Source of the DNA: Streptomyces camponoticapitis
GTDB lineage: Bacteria; Actinomycetota; Actinomycetes; Streptomycetales; Streptomycetaceae
NCBI RefSeq assembly: GCF_014646115.1
Contig: NZ_BMMV01000027.1
Location: 45,801-109,800, forward strand
Direction of reading: 5' to 3'
Length of the DNA stretch: 64,000 bases
Positions 33,653-42,697 of the stretch are shown piece by piece. Position 1 is the stretch's first letter. Each line of letters begins with the position of its first letter. The notes under the pieces are model-generated. The model was given only the letters and a program-made list of their open reading frames with translations, did no database searches and was not told where the DNA came from. The translations under genes were made by a program, and so were the position numbers.

Positions 33653-36174
33653 GCCCTGCCCAGCCAGACGACCTTGTCCTGCTCATCCTTGGGGAGCAGC
33701 CGGTAGAGCCGCTGGTTCACCGCGTCCAGACCCTGCCGGTCGTTCGCCGCGATGGCCCGGTGCCCTTCCTGGATGAGGGGCCCTGCCTGCCCGGACGCCC
33801 GCAGCATCTCCTGAAGCGTGTAGAAGAGCTTCACCGACCAGTCGGGGCTTCGCCGCTCCAGTTCGAACAGCAGCGACCCCGTGCGGTCGATGAGCCCGCG
33901 CACGGCCACCGAGTCCTGTGCGTTGATCGCCTCGTCCGCCCGGCTCTGGATCGCGGCGAGCTCCTGGCGGTCGGCCGTCTCGCCCTGCTGACGCACGAGC
34001 TCCTCGGCCTCGGCGAGCGCCGACCGCAGGTCCCGTACGAGACCGGGCAGCCCCACCGCGTCCGCGATGTCGTCCAACTCGGCCTGCAGGTCGCGCAGTC
34101 GCTCCTCCGCCGTGGCCGCGGCGCCGTTGTCCACAGCCGAGGCGTCCACCTGCTCGCGGGCCGTGCGGACCGACCGCTCCTCGTCCAGCTTGGCCAGCCG
34201 GCGCTCGGCGTCGGCCGAGCCCGCGTCCGCCACGAATCCGCGCAGCGCCGCCAGCCGGCCCTCGGCCTCGTCCAGGATGTCGCGAAGTTCCTCGGGGTCC
34301 TTGGCCCGGATGTAGTCCAGGTTGATCTCGGCCTCGAACTGCGCCTGCACCAGAGGCACATCGGCGATCACCGTGACCATGCTGGACGCGTCGACCTCGA
34401 CCGTCACCTCGACCTCGCTGCCCGCCGGCAGATCGATCCGGATGTCGCGCGGCCGGATTTCCAGCAGGCCCACGCCACGGTTACGGTCGGCCCGGCTGCG
34501 TTCGCCCTGGATGACCGGGATCCGGATCGCCGCGTCGGCGTCCGAGCGGTGCAGGGCCGCCGACGTACGGAACACCTCACGCACCGACGTCGGCAGGGTC
34601 GCGCCCTTGCGCAGCATCGGAGCGAAGACCTGCTCGGCGAGCTGGATGCCCAGCGAGTGCGCGAGCCGTACGCCACCGAACTCCACGTCCCCATGGGTGA
34701 TCGACAGGGTGTTGGAGGTGAGTTCGCAGCGCGCCCCCGACGGGTCGGTCAGCTCCACGAAGAACTTCGACGTGGTGTGCGGGGTGAGAGCCACGTCGGT
34801 GATGAAGACGCCCTCCGCGTTCAGCGAGATGGCGCCGGAGTGGAACGGCGGCTGGCCGTCCGGATTGTTCACGGTCACCGTGTAGCCGGTGAAGTCCATC
34901 CCCGACCCGGACCCGGACCCGGACCCGGATTTCGACACCGAAACCGCCCCCGACGAGCCGCGGACCCGTCCGCCGACCGTGGGCTGGAGGTTGGTGACAC
35001 TGGGCTCGTACGACAGCTCGACGGCGAACTGCCCGGCCGGGACCGGCGCCGTCTTCGACCGCGGGATCCGGACCGTGCTGGCGAAGATCGCCGCGCCACG
35101 GGCGACGACCGTCGTCGGGTCGAGGCTGACGTCGAGTTCGATGCCGAGGCCATGACGCGGGTCGGCCAGCCGTTCGCGCAGCCCGGGGGAGAGCGTGACA
35201 CCGCCGACGAGCAGCAGACGGTCGATGTCGTCCGGACCGAGAGCGGCTTCGGCGATCGCGTCGCGGCACAGATTGATCGCGCGGACGTAGAACGGTTCGG
35301 CGATCGCGTCCAGTTCGCCGCGGGTCAGCGTGTGTTCGAGGGTGAGGGGATTGCCGTTGGCGTCGTTGAGATCGATCATCATCTCGACCTGGTCACGCCG
35401 GGAGAGATGGATCTTCGCGTCCTCGGCCGCGCGCTTCAGCTTCGCGAAGTTCCCGCGCCACTGAGGGTTGTCCCTGCGCATGTCCGCGAGCCCCAGCTCG
35501 GCGGCAGCGGCGGGCACCAGCAGCCGCTCGATCAACGCCCAGTCGATCAGCTTCCCGCCGAGGAACGGGTCCCCCGCGTGGTTGAGCACCCGCAGGTCGC
35601 CGTCGCGCTTGCTGACGAGAGCGGCGTCGAAGGTGCCGCCGCCGAAGTCGAACACCATCCAGTACGCCCGGTCGGTGGCGTCCTGGAAGCCGTACGCGAA
35701 GGCCGCCGCCGTCGGCTCCTGCACCAGCGGGCACGCGGAGGTGAAGCCGGCCAGCTCGGCGGCCTCGATGGTCGCCTTGTTCTGGTTCAGCGCGAAGGCC
35801 GCAGGGACGGTGATCACCGCCGACTCGGGCGGGGTGCCGGTGTGGTGCGCGGCGTCCGCGCGGAGCGACCTGAGGACCTCAGCCGACAGTTGAGGCGGGC
35901 TGAGGGAGGCGCCCGCGTTGGCGAAGGTCTTCCGCGAGTCGGCCAGGCCCATCTCCAGCTTGAACTCGGCCGTGGCATTGGCCGGATCGTGCTCCACACG
36001 GTCCCGCGCCTGGCGGCCGACGTGGACCCTGCCCTCCTTGGGGATCCACACCGCCGAGGGTGTGATGTCCCAGCCGTCGTTGTTCTTGATGACGGAGACG
36101 TTGCCGCCCTCGACGACGGCGATGGCGCTGTTGGTCGTACCAAGGTCGATACCGAAGTCGACGGTGTCACGCAT
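33649..36174 (-). CDS. Hsp70-family chaperone, divergent, with long C-terminal extension
   Basis: The 841-aa protein starts MRDTVDFGIDLGTTNSAIAV at ATG 36174. The actin-like ATPase is complete: phosphate-1 GIDLGTTNSAIAVV, connect EPTAAAFAYGFQ, phosphate-2 VFDFGGGTFDAAL, and adenosine LLLVGGVTLSPGLRERL. After residue 400 a linker with (SG)5 is followed by a substrate-binding-like beta region and a long helical C-terminus (about 600-841), unlike DnaK, with no DnaK-type C-terminal acidic motif. It is about 200 aa longer than DnaK. It overlaps the GrpE-like gene by 8 nt and the OmpA-like gene by 4 nt. It probably serves a dedicated client rather than general folding. Confidence 0.93.
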   Translation of the reverse strand: MRDTVDFGIDLGTTNSAIAVVEGGNVSVIKNNDGWDITPSAVWIPKEGRVHVGRQARDRVEHDPANATAEFKLEMGLADSRKTFANAGASLSPPQLSAEVLRSLRADAAHHTGTPPESAVITVPAAFALNQNKATIEAAELAGFTSACPLVQEPTAAAFAYGFQDATDRAYWMVFDFGGGTFDAALVSKRDGDLRVLNHAGDPFLGGKLIDWALIERLLVPAAAAELGLADMRRDNPQWRGNFAKLKRAAEDAKIHLSRRDQVEMMIDLNDANGNPLTLEHTLTRGELDAIAEPFYVRAINLCRDAIAEAALGPDDIDRLLLVGGVTLSPGLRERLADPRHGLGIELDVSLDPTTVVARGAAIFASTVRIPRSKTAPVPAGQFAVELSYEPSVTNLQPTVGGRVRGSSGAVSVSKSGSGSGSGSGMDFTGYTVTVNNPDGQPPFHSGAISLNAEGVFITDVALTPHTTSKFFVELTDPSGARCELTSNTLSITHGDVEFGGVRLAHSLGIQLAEQVFAPMLRKGATLPTSVREVFRTSAALHRSDADAAIRIPVIQGERSRADRNRGVGLLEIRPRDIRIDLPAGSEVEVTVEVDASSMVTVIADVPLVQAQFEAEINLDYIRAKDPEELRDILDEAEGRLAALRGFVADAGSADAERRLAKLDEERSVRTAREQVDASAVDNGAAATAEERLRDLQAELDDIADAVGLPGLVRDLRSALAEAEELVRQQGETADRQELAAIQSRADEAINAQDSVAVRGLIDRTGSLLFELERRSPDWSVKLFYTLQEMLRASGQAGPLIQEGHRAIAANDRQGLDAVNQRLYRLLPKDEQDKVVWLGRA

Positions 36175-36958
36175 GATCGGTCCTCTCGTGGTCCGAGCTG
36201 GACGGTGCTTCTGAGACAGAGGCAGGGGCAGGAGCAGAGGCAGATGCGGGGGCGGATGCGGCAGCGGGCTCGGGCTCGGGGACGGAGTCCTCGGGCACCG
36301 GCACGGCGTCAACGGGTTCGGGCGACGGCGCAAGCGACGGCGCCGGCGGGCAGCCGACGATCACCTGGCCCATCTGGATCCGACGGCCGTTGAGATAGAT
36401 CGTCGGCCTGATGGTCTCCAGGACCGTCTCGGCCGTCAGCGAGGGATCGTCCTGGAAGGTCAGTGCCTCCAGCGACAGGCCGGTGTGGAACGCGTCGCCT
36501 TCGTGTTCCTGCACAAGCAGACCCGCCTCGTCCAGCGCCTCGCGACACGAACGCAGATAGCGGCTGGTCTGCCGCGAGCGCGAAGTCGCCGCCTCGCCCT
36601 GGCGGTTGAGCCTTCGCTGGGCGCGCCACAGATTCGTCGCTGCATCGGCCAGCGCCTTGGCGTCCAGGGGAACGCCGACAGGATCGGCGGACTCTCCGGA
36701 GCCGTCCGAACCCGTCGGCTCATCCGCGGATACGGAACCGGCAACGCCGTCAGCCCCGGGCCCCGCCCCCGCCCCCGCCCCCACACCCTCAGCCGACGCC
36801 GACGACTCCGCTACCGCCGCCGCCTCCGCCACCGACGCGAGCAACCGTTCCAGCTCCTCGCGAGACGGTTCGTCCCACGGCAGCGGCGCGATGCGAAACG
36901 CGCGGTGGTGCCGACGCTGCTTCAGGTTCTCCCTGAGCCGGGAGATGCGCCCGCTCAC
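36167..36958 (-). CDS. GrpE-like nucleotide-exchange factor candidate
   Basis: The product is 263 aa from GTG 36958, whose GTGA overlaps the kinase stop. The N-terminus is basic (RISRLRENLKQRRHHRAFRI). Residues 45-100 are Gly/Ser/Asp-rich and disordered. Residues 105-165 are helical (NLWRAQRRLNRQGEAATSRS). A short beta part reads LETIRPTIYLNGRRIQMGQV, like the GrpE beta-domain (xRPGYxxxxRxLRxAxVxV). The tail is Pro/Ala/Ser-rich. Placed directly before the Hsp70, it could be its exchange factor. The match is by pattern only and it is shorter in its helical part than true GrpE. Confidence 0.6.
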   Translation of the reverse strand: MSGRISRLRENLKQRRHHRAFRIAPLPWDEPSREELERLLASVAEAAAVAESSASAEGVGAGAGAGPGADGVAGSVSADEPTGSDGSGESADPVGVPLDAKALADAATNLWRAQRRLNRQGEAATSRSRQTSRYLRSCREALDEAGLLVQEHEGDAFHTGLSLEALTFQDDPSLTAETVLETIRPTIYLNGRRIQMGQVIVGCPPAPSLAPSPEPVDAVPVPEDSVPEPEPAAASAPASASAPAPASVSEAPSSSDHERTDHA

Positions 36959-38109
36959 ATCATCACCCCCCGGCGCCACAGCGTGAGCTTGGAAAGATGC
37001 AGGTCGCGCAGGTATGGCGACAAGTTGACGGCCTCCTCCATGAGGTCGGCGGCGCGGTCGAGTTCCCCCGGCGAGCGGGCCAGTGCGAGTGCTTCTTCGG
37101 CCAGCCGCCTGGCGCGTTCCGTGGGCGGTCTGTTGGCACGTTTGGTCGAGGCCTTGGGCGGCTCGGCGGACGAGGTGCCCTCGGCGCCAACGGAGTTGGG
37201 GCCGGTCGCCCCGTCCCCGCGCCGCGCCGCCTGTGCCGCCTCGGCCGCCGCTCCGGCCATGGACTCCGCGCGCTCGCGCAGCGCGTCCGCGAGGAACTGG
37301 GCCGTGGCCGGCCTGTTCTGCGGGTCGATCTCAAGTGTGGCGAGGACGATGCGGTCCAGGTCCGCGTCGACCTCGTCGTTGTAACTGCTCGGCGGGAGCA
37401 GCGACCGGTTGAACCGCCCGAAGGAGAACGACGAGAACTCCTCCCCGCCCCCGTGGAACGGGAAGCGGTTGGTCAGCAGCAGATACGCGATCACGCCGAC
37501 CGACCAAACATCGCTGGCACACGAGTAGCCCTGGTTACGCATCACTTCGGGTGCCATGAAGGCGTACGTCCCCTGGGCGCTGGCGAGATGCGTGAACGGA
37601 TCGGCGCGCTTGGCCAGCCCGAAGTCGCTCACCCGTACGCGCATGCCCGAACCGTCGTACCCGATCAGTACGTTGGCCAGGGTCACGTCCCGGTGCACGA
37701 TCGGCGGGTCCTGGGCGTGCGCGACGGCGAGGCCGCTCGCGATCTGTGTCATCACCTCGGCGACGAGATCCCTGGGGACCATCGACTTGTGTGCGGCGGC
37801 GAGGCGTTCGAGGCTGCCGCCCGCGACGTACTCCATCGTGAAGAAGCCCCGCAGCCCTTCGCGGGTACGCACGGTGTTGGCGTCGAAGAGCCGCACGATG
37901 TTCGGGTGTCCGAGAGTCGACAGCAGCCGGGCCTCGTCCAGCATCCGCCGCGTCTCCTCCAGGGACGCCACCCGCTTGAACAGCTTCATCGCCTGCCAGC
38001 CGAGGTACTCGTGGCGCACCCGGTGGACCTCGGCGAACGCCCCCTCACCCAGCGGGCGGTCGATCACGAGGGTGTCGCTGACCCGGTCACCACTGACGAG
38101 CAGTGTCAT
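36955..38109 (-). CDS. Ser/Thr protein kinase with altered catalytic loop
   Basis: The product is 384 aa from ATG 38109 (GGGGAG at 8 nt; an upstream in-frame GTG would overlap the FHA gene). The kinase domain fills residues 1-270: GEGAFAEVHRV, Lys in WQAMKLFKRV, DFG in VSDFGLAKRA, and MAPEVM. The catalytic loop reads IVHRDVTLANVLI, so the usual Lys two residues after Asp is Thr. The C-terminal 110 residues are Ala-rich and helical, without a membrane helix or PASTA domains, so it is cytoplasmic. It sits between FHA and GrpE-like genes; the FHA protein and the chaperones are likely phospho-partners. Confidence 0.93.
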   Translation of the reverse strand: MTLLVSGDRVSDTLVIDRPLGEGAFAEVHRVRHEYLGWQAMKLFKRVASLEETRRMLDEARLLSTLGHPNIVRLFDANTVRTREGLRGFFTMEYVAGGSLERLAAAHKSMVPRDLVAEVMTQIASGLAVAHAQDPPIVHRDVTLANVLIGYDGSGMRVRVSDFGLAKRADPFTHLASAQGTYAFMAPEVMRNQGYSCASDVWSVGVIAYLLLTNRFPFHGGGEEFSSFSFGRFNRSLLPPSSYNDEVDADLDRIVLATLEIDPQNRPATAQFLADALRERAESMAGAAAEAAQAARRGDGATGPNSVGAEGTSSAEPPKASTKRANRPPTERARRLAEEALALARSPGELDRAADLMEEAVNLSPYLRDLHLSKLTLWRRGVMM

Positions 38110-38209
38110 CGCCGTAACTCCCCCTGTTCCCCCGTAGTCGCCTCGGTTCCCGTGGTCCGCGTTGCCCTCGTCGTCCCCGATGTCCCCGGTCGGCCCACGG
38201 CCGCCGCCC

Positions 38210-39070
38210 TCATGCGGGGTCCTTCCGCTCACCGGACGCCGACTGCCCCGTACTGCCCCCGCCCGCGAGGACGTTGAGCCGGTACCCGATCCCCGTCACC
38301 GTCTCCAGGATCTTCGGATTCGACGGATCCGCCTCGACACAGCGCCGTACCGCGCGCACCACACCCGCGATGTCGGCCCTGCTGTACGAGCGGTGCGGCG
38401 CCCACTCCTCGTTCGAGCCCCACAACGCCGTGATGAGTTCGGCGTGTTCACAGGCGACGGCCGCACCGCTTGTGCTGCGCCCCGCCATGTACCTCAGCAA
38501 CTGGTGTCCCTGGGGCCGCAGTCCGGTGATCAGCGTCTCCTCGCCGTCCTCGTTGCGGTACGCCCTGGCGGCGACCCAGTCGTACCGAAGGCACGGCCCG
38601 GTGTGGCGTACGTCGGACGGCGAGCCGAACGGCGCCGGACGGGTGGTGTGCGGGTCCAGGAAGGTCAACTCCCAGTAGACCGGCTCCCCTTCGGGGTCCA
38701 TGTCGCCCAGGATCAGCACCGTGTCCCCGTGCTGTATGCGCTTGCGCGCCTGGAGCCGCTCTATGGTGTCGCCGTGCCTCAGCAGCGTCCCGTTGACGCT
38801 CGCGTTGTCCGTCACCGACCACATGCCGTCGGCGAAGTCGAGGGTGCAGTGCAGCCGTCCGACCCAGCGCTGCGGGTCGGGACCGAGCCCCACGTCGGGG
38901 GCCCGCTCGGGCACGGCGCGCCCGACGGTGACCGACACGCCGCTCAGCTCGAAGACGGTCTGTGTGCCCTCCGGTGAACTCACCCGCAGAGCTGCCCCCT
39001 TGACCCCCACCACCCGTCTCTCCTCCATGGTCATCATCGGTAGTCGCCGGTCGGACGGGCGTATCGTCAC
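38210..39070 (-). CDS. FHA domain fused to OmpR-type winged helix
   Basis: The product is 286 aa from GTG 39070, overlapping the previous stop by 4 nt. Residues about 20-130 are an FHA domain: VSVTVGRAVPERAPD, WVGRLHCTLDFADGMWSVTD and NASVNGTLLRHGDTI. The usual Ser of SRxH is Gly (VGRLH). Residues about 180-265 look like an OmpR/PhoB winged helix: QLLRYMAGRS, ELITALWGSNEE, DIAGVVRAVRRCVEADPSNP and LETVTGIGYRLNVLAGGG, the last being the hallmark VxGxGYRL hairpin. It could read phosphothreonine made by the adjacent kinase and pass it to DNA. Confidence 0.85.
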   Translation of the reverse strand: MTIRPSDRRLPMMTMEERRVVGVKGAALRVSSPEGTQTVFELSGVSVTVGRAVPERAPDVGLGPDPQRWVGRLHCTLDFADGMWSVTDNASVNGTLLRHGDTIERLQARKRIQHGDTVLILGDMDPEGEPVYWELTFLDPHTTRPAPFGSPSDVRHTGPCLRYDWVAARAYRNEDGEETLITGLRPQGHQLLRYMAGRSTSGAAVACEHAELITALWGSNEEWAPHRSYSRADIAGVVRAVRRCVEADPSNPKILETVTGIGYRLNVLAGGGSTGQSASGERKDPA

Positions 39071-41325
39071 AGCCCACCGCCGAAGCTGCTGTCACCCACG
39101 TAGGACACCGCGCACATGGCGTAGATCGGGGTGTCCAGGCCGCTCCACCAGTCCTGAGCGGGATAGACGACGTGCCGCTGCATGGTGTTCGGCACGCCCT
39201 TCGTCAGATCCTCGCACGCGCCCTGCGCCCGTGCGTAGACAGCTTCGTTGCCCGGCCACGCGGGCAGCTCTTCGTCGGTCCACAGAACGGGGTAGCCCAC
39301 GATCTCCGCCCAATGAAGCTCCTCGCAGGGCACGATGGGGAGATCGACGGACTCGGCGGAGAGGTCCTTCTTGGTCTGGACGCACGACCCCACCGGCGCG
39401 TTGTCACGGATGAACGGGCTGAAGGTGTCCATCAGCGCCGGCTGGTCCCCTTCCGTGAAGTTCGCCGGCACCCGGTCCTCCTCCGTCATGGTCCCGTTGT
39501 CCGCCCGGTGCACCACGCACGTCGTGTACTCGCCGCCCAGCGGGGATCTGACCGGCAGCCCCCAGGCCTCCTCGCCGGGCACGGTGTTCTTCACCGCCAG
39601 TCCTTCTCCCTCCGTGCCCAGCCGGGCCAGTACGAGTTCGCACCGGAAGCGGGAGAGGGCCACCGCCTGGTCAACTCCCGGGTAGGTCCTGGTCAGATAC
39701 GTGGACTCCGCGCTCAGCAGCGGCTCGTAGGCCACCACCTCACCCCAGTGGGCCTCGTCGCACGGGACCACGGGCACCTCACGCGCGCCGACCTCCCAGT
39801 CCGTCTCCTGCTCTATGCACCCGCCCACCGGATCGTTCTCCTCGGCGTCGGCGGCGGAGAGGACGAACGTGCCGGCCCCCGGCCGGGCTCCGCTGTCGCC
39901 GCCGTCGTTGTCGAACGCCCCCGTGAGCGCCCGCGCGAGGAGGAGCAGCAGCACGACGGCCACGACCAAGGCGAACACCTTCCGCCCACGGCCGGGGGTG
40001 CCGGAGCCGCCCGAGCCGCTCCTTCCGTACGCACCGGGCCAGTTGCGGAGATCGTCCATCATGCGGTCGATCTCCTCGGTGCCCGGACCGCCGGCGAGCT
40101 GGCGTTTGACGTTCAGCAGCATGGCTCTGGCGAGGCTGATGCGGCCCGCGGCGACCAGTTGGTCGACCTGCGTCCGGATCTGGTTGAACGTCTCCATCAT
40201 GTTGCGCAGACCGTCACGGTTGTTCCTGATGGTCTCCTGCGTGATCGGGTCCGTCGCCAGTTCGCCCGCCGTACGGAACCACTTCGACGCCTGCAGATTC
40301 GCGCCGGGGCCGAGCGCGTCCGTGGCGGCGGTGGCGCAGTTGTTGAGCAGGACCGCGACGTCGTTGCGGGCGGTCGAGGTGCGCCGGTGCCTGGCGTGGG
40401 GGACCAGTGCCTCCAGCTGCTTCAGGGCGGGCAGGGCGTGTTCGTACACCTGACCGGCGGCGCCGTCCCAGTCTCCCCCTTCCAACTGGGACGACGCCCG
40501 TTTGGCGGTCGCACGAAGCGACTCGTAGTGAGGCGCGGCGGCCTCCTCCAACTGGTCCTCGACCAGGCTGGACGGTACGAGCGGCCAGCCGTGCGCCAGT
40601 TTGGTGAGCAGCAGACGGTCGGCGGTGTTCGAGGCCGTCGAAGCGAGCTCGATCAGGGGCTTGACGAGGGTGGCCGGCATCGCGTCGCGGAGCGTGTCGA
40701 TCACGGACTCGTCGAGCTGCCGGTCGTCGAGGACGGCGATACGGTGCCGGACGTGGTCCCAGAAGACGGCTCGGCGCAGCACCTGGCCCCACAACCGCGA
40801 GGCCTCGGTCCACAGTTGGGTCGCCTCGGAGTCGCCCCACCCCGCCGACAGGTCGTCGGTGCTCATGTCGAGCGCCGCGCTGTGCGCGCGTACGGCGGCG
40901 TCGTGGTCGGTGTGCAGCGAACGCGGGCACTCGCAGGTGGGACCGGCCGGCCCGTTGCCGTTGGCGCTCCCGCTCCGGTTCGCGCTCCCGTTCGCGCTCC
41001 CGTTGGCGCTCCCGTTCGCTGTTCCCTCCGCGTCCCAGAGCCAGAACAGCTCGTCGACCAGCCGGCGGCGCGGGTCGCCGAGTATCCGGTCGAAGGCGGC
41101 GCGGACCTCGTCCAGCCCGACGGGGAGCGAGTGCCCGAGGTCGACGTCGGCGCCGAGTTCGAGCGCGGGTGTGATGCGCTGCTGCCGTTGCCGTACCGTC
41201 CGCCGGTCCGCGTACGTAGGCAGCCCGGTGATACGGAAAGCGTTCCGCCGGTACATCTGCGGGCCTGCCGCCTCCAGCAGACCCGCTGTCGTCTCGTCGA
41301 TCACAGCACGCTCCGAATCGACCAT
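39067..41325 (-). CDS. Membrane protein with J-like N-terminus and two septum-formation repeats
   Basis: The product is 752 aa from ATG 41325; the upstream GTG at 41400 would add codons ATA, CTT and AGA, which are foreign to this genome. The N-terminus YRRNAFRITGLPTYADRRTV with later RAAFDRILGDPRRRLVDELF has the layout of a J-domain-like module but lacks HPD. A helical region of 350 residues follows. One membrane helix (VFALVVAVVLLLLLARALTG) precedes two extracellular repeats with paired Cys: GGCIEQETDW/VVPCDEAHWGEVVAY and GSCVQTKKDL/IVPCEELHWAEIVGY, matching the septum-formation domain pattern. It heads the chaperone/kinase operon. Confidence 0.75.
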   Translation of the reverse strand: MVDSERAVIDETTAGLLEAAGPQMYRRNAFRITGLPTYADRRTVRQRQQRITPALELGADVDLGHSLPVGLDEVRAAFDRILGDPRRRLVDELFWLWDAEGTANGSANGSANGSANRSGSANGNGPAGPTCECPRSLHTDHDAAVRAHSAALDMSTDDLSAGWGDSEATQLWTEASRLWGQVLRRAVFWDHVRHRIAVLDDRQLDESVIDTLRDAMPATLVKPLIELASTASNTADRLLLTKLAHGWPLVPSSLVEDQLEEAAAPHYESLRATAKRASSQLEGGDWDGAAGQVYEHALPALKQLEALVPHARHRRTSTARNDVAVLLNNCATAATDALGPGANLQASKWFRTAGELATDPITQETIRNNRDGLRNMMETFNQIRTQVDQLVAAGRISLARAMLLNVKRQLAGGPGTEEIDRMMDDLRNWPGAYGRSGSGGSGTPGRGRKVFALVVAVVLLLLLARALTGAFDNDGGDSGARPGAGTFVLSAADAEENDPVGGCIEQETDWEVGAREVPVVPCDEAHWGEVVAYEPLLSAESTYLTRTYPGVDQAVALSRFRCELVLARLGTEGEGLAVKNTVPGEEAWGLPVRSPLGGEYTTCVVHRADNGTMTEEDRVPANFTEGDQPALMDTFSPFIRDNAPVGSCVQTKKDLSAESVDLPIVPCEELHWAEIVGYPVLWTDEELPAWPGNEAVYARAQGACEDLTKGVPNTMQRHVVYPAQDWWSGLDTPIYAMCAVSYVGDSSFGGGL
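40983..41018. repeat. 12-bp tandem repeat encoding a Ser-Ala-Asn-Gly linker
   Basis: Three near-perfect CGCTCCCGTTSG units (40983, 40995, 41007), with diverged copies on both sides, encode the (NGSA)n linker near residue 110 of the 752-aa membrane protein. The period is a multiple of three. Confidence 0.8.
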
Positions 41326-41422
41326 GTCGAGGGTGGTTGTCCCTCTGGAAAGTATGGCGACCTCGGCTGCCGTGCTCCATGGCAACTGAATGGAATTCAC
41401 ATGGGCATTGCCCGCTGCGTGG

Positions 41423-42493
41423 TCAGTCTTTGTGCACGTGTGTGGACGACGTGTCCTCCGGCGGCACCGTACGTCCGCCGTCGCGTCCCGACGCGATCAC
41501 CGCGACCAGCACACCGATGATGGCCACGGCCGCCACACGACCCGTCAGCCGCAGGGTCCAGCCGGACTTCGACCCGCGGTGGGCGCTCGGCGCCGCGAGC
41601 CGTTCCGAGCGGCGGGCGGGACGGAGGAGACGCAGCAGGAAGAGCGCGGCGATGGGGAGTTGGAGGAGCCATACGGTGTTGCGGAAGGCACCGTCGTACC
41701 AGACGTTCGTGCCGTACAGCAGGGTGTGCCACACACTCAGGACGTAGACGACGAGTACGAAACGGTGCAGGATCCGCCAGGTCTTCGGGCCGATTCGGTG
41801 GCGTACGTAGAAGAGCAGGCCGAGCGGGATCGCGAGGTAGAGGGCGGCCTGGCCGATCGGCATGGCCCAGACGCCGGTGCCGGAGTTGTAACCGCCGGGG
41901 ATGAACGTCTCCAGGACGGCGCTGCCCAGCCGCGAGGGCCAGGAGTCGGTGTCCTGGTAGATCAACTCGGCGGCGAACAGCAGCGCGTGGGCGACGATGA
42001 GCGCGATCGTGTTGAGGCTGGTGGTGCGGTGCAGACGCTCAAGACGGGGGCCGGAGAGCGGCAGACGGGCCGGGCGCGGGCCGGAGAGCAGCAGCCCGAT
42101 GATGACGGTGCCCCAGGCCCACAGGAGCGCGGCCCAGCCGAACGCCTGGCTGAGGTAGTACATCCAGAATTCGCTCGTGTCCGCCATGAACGGCATGACG
42201 GTCAGGGTGGACGACGTCTCCGACTCGATCCGCACATAGAGGATGACGAAGACGACGGCCGTCACCACCAGGGCGACCAGACCGTCGAGCCAGCTCGCCC
42301 GCAGGTCCGAGCGGAGGGTGACGCGCGGCGTGGCGGGGGCGGGCGGCGCCGGGGTGGCCGCGGCGCCGGACTCGGCCGGGGTGGCCGTCCGGCCGTTGAC
42401 GACGGGGTCGGCCGCCGGGGACGAGGCCGGGGTCTTCTCTGCCTCGGGCGCGTCGGGCACGTCGGGCGTCACAGGCTCTGGGGGCGGATTCAT
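41423..42493 (-). CDS. Ferric-reductase-like transmembrane haem protein
   Basis: The product is 356 aa. The N-terminal 60 residues are Pro/Ala-rich and cytoplasmic; then come six or seven helices. Two helices carry spaced His pairs of the ferric-reductase/NOX type: LHRTTSLNTIALIVAHALL (H-x13-H) and LHRFVLVVYVLSVWHTLLY (H-x12-H), expected to hold two haems. There is no FAD/NAD-binding domain after the last helix, so an electron donor must be separate. It lies 97 nt upstream of the chaperone operon on the same strand and is divergent from the His-rich protein at 42698. Confidence 0.85.
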   Translation of the reverse strand: MNPPPEPVTPDVPDAPEAEKTPASSPAADPVVNGRTATPAESGAAATPAPPAPATPRVTLRSDLRASWLDGLVALVVTAVVFVILYVRIESETSSTLTVMPFMADTSEFWMYYLSQAFGWAALLWAWGTVIIGLLLSGPRPARLPLSGPRLERLHRTTSLNTIALIVAHALLFAAELIYQDTDSWPSRLGSAVLETFIPGGYNSGTGVWAMPIGQAALYLAIPLGLLFYVRHRIGPKTWRILHRFVLVVYVLSVWHTLLYGTNVWYDGAFRNTVWLLQLPIAALFLLRLLRPARRSERLAAPSAHRGSKSGWTLRLTGRVAAVAIIGVLVAVIASGRDGGRTVPPEDTSSTHVHKD

Positions 42494-42697
42494 CGGGCGG
42501 TCTCCGGTTCCGTCATCTGCCGTCGTACGGATTGGTGCACGGTCGTACTGTTGGAGGTGTCGGTGGCCGGAGCCGAGAAGTTCCCGAGCTCTTTATGTGA
42601 GCTGGATCACACCAACTCGTTGTCCCCGCAAAGCGCCTGAACATCCGATGTATACCCATCAGGTGGCCTTTCGCGACAGCCGTGTCACGCTGGCACC

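Noticed and set aside
33760..36393. Plus-strand frame of 877 codons
   Set aside because: It is antisense to the Hsp70 gene; its translation has no recognisable fold.
39172..41520. Plus-strand frame of 782 codons
   Set aside because: It is antisense to the J-like/septum-repeat membrane protein and has no start site or domain.
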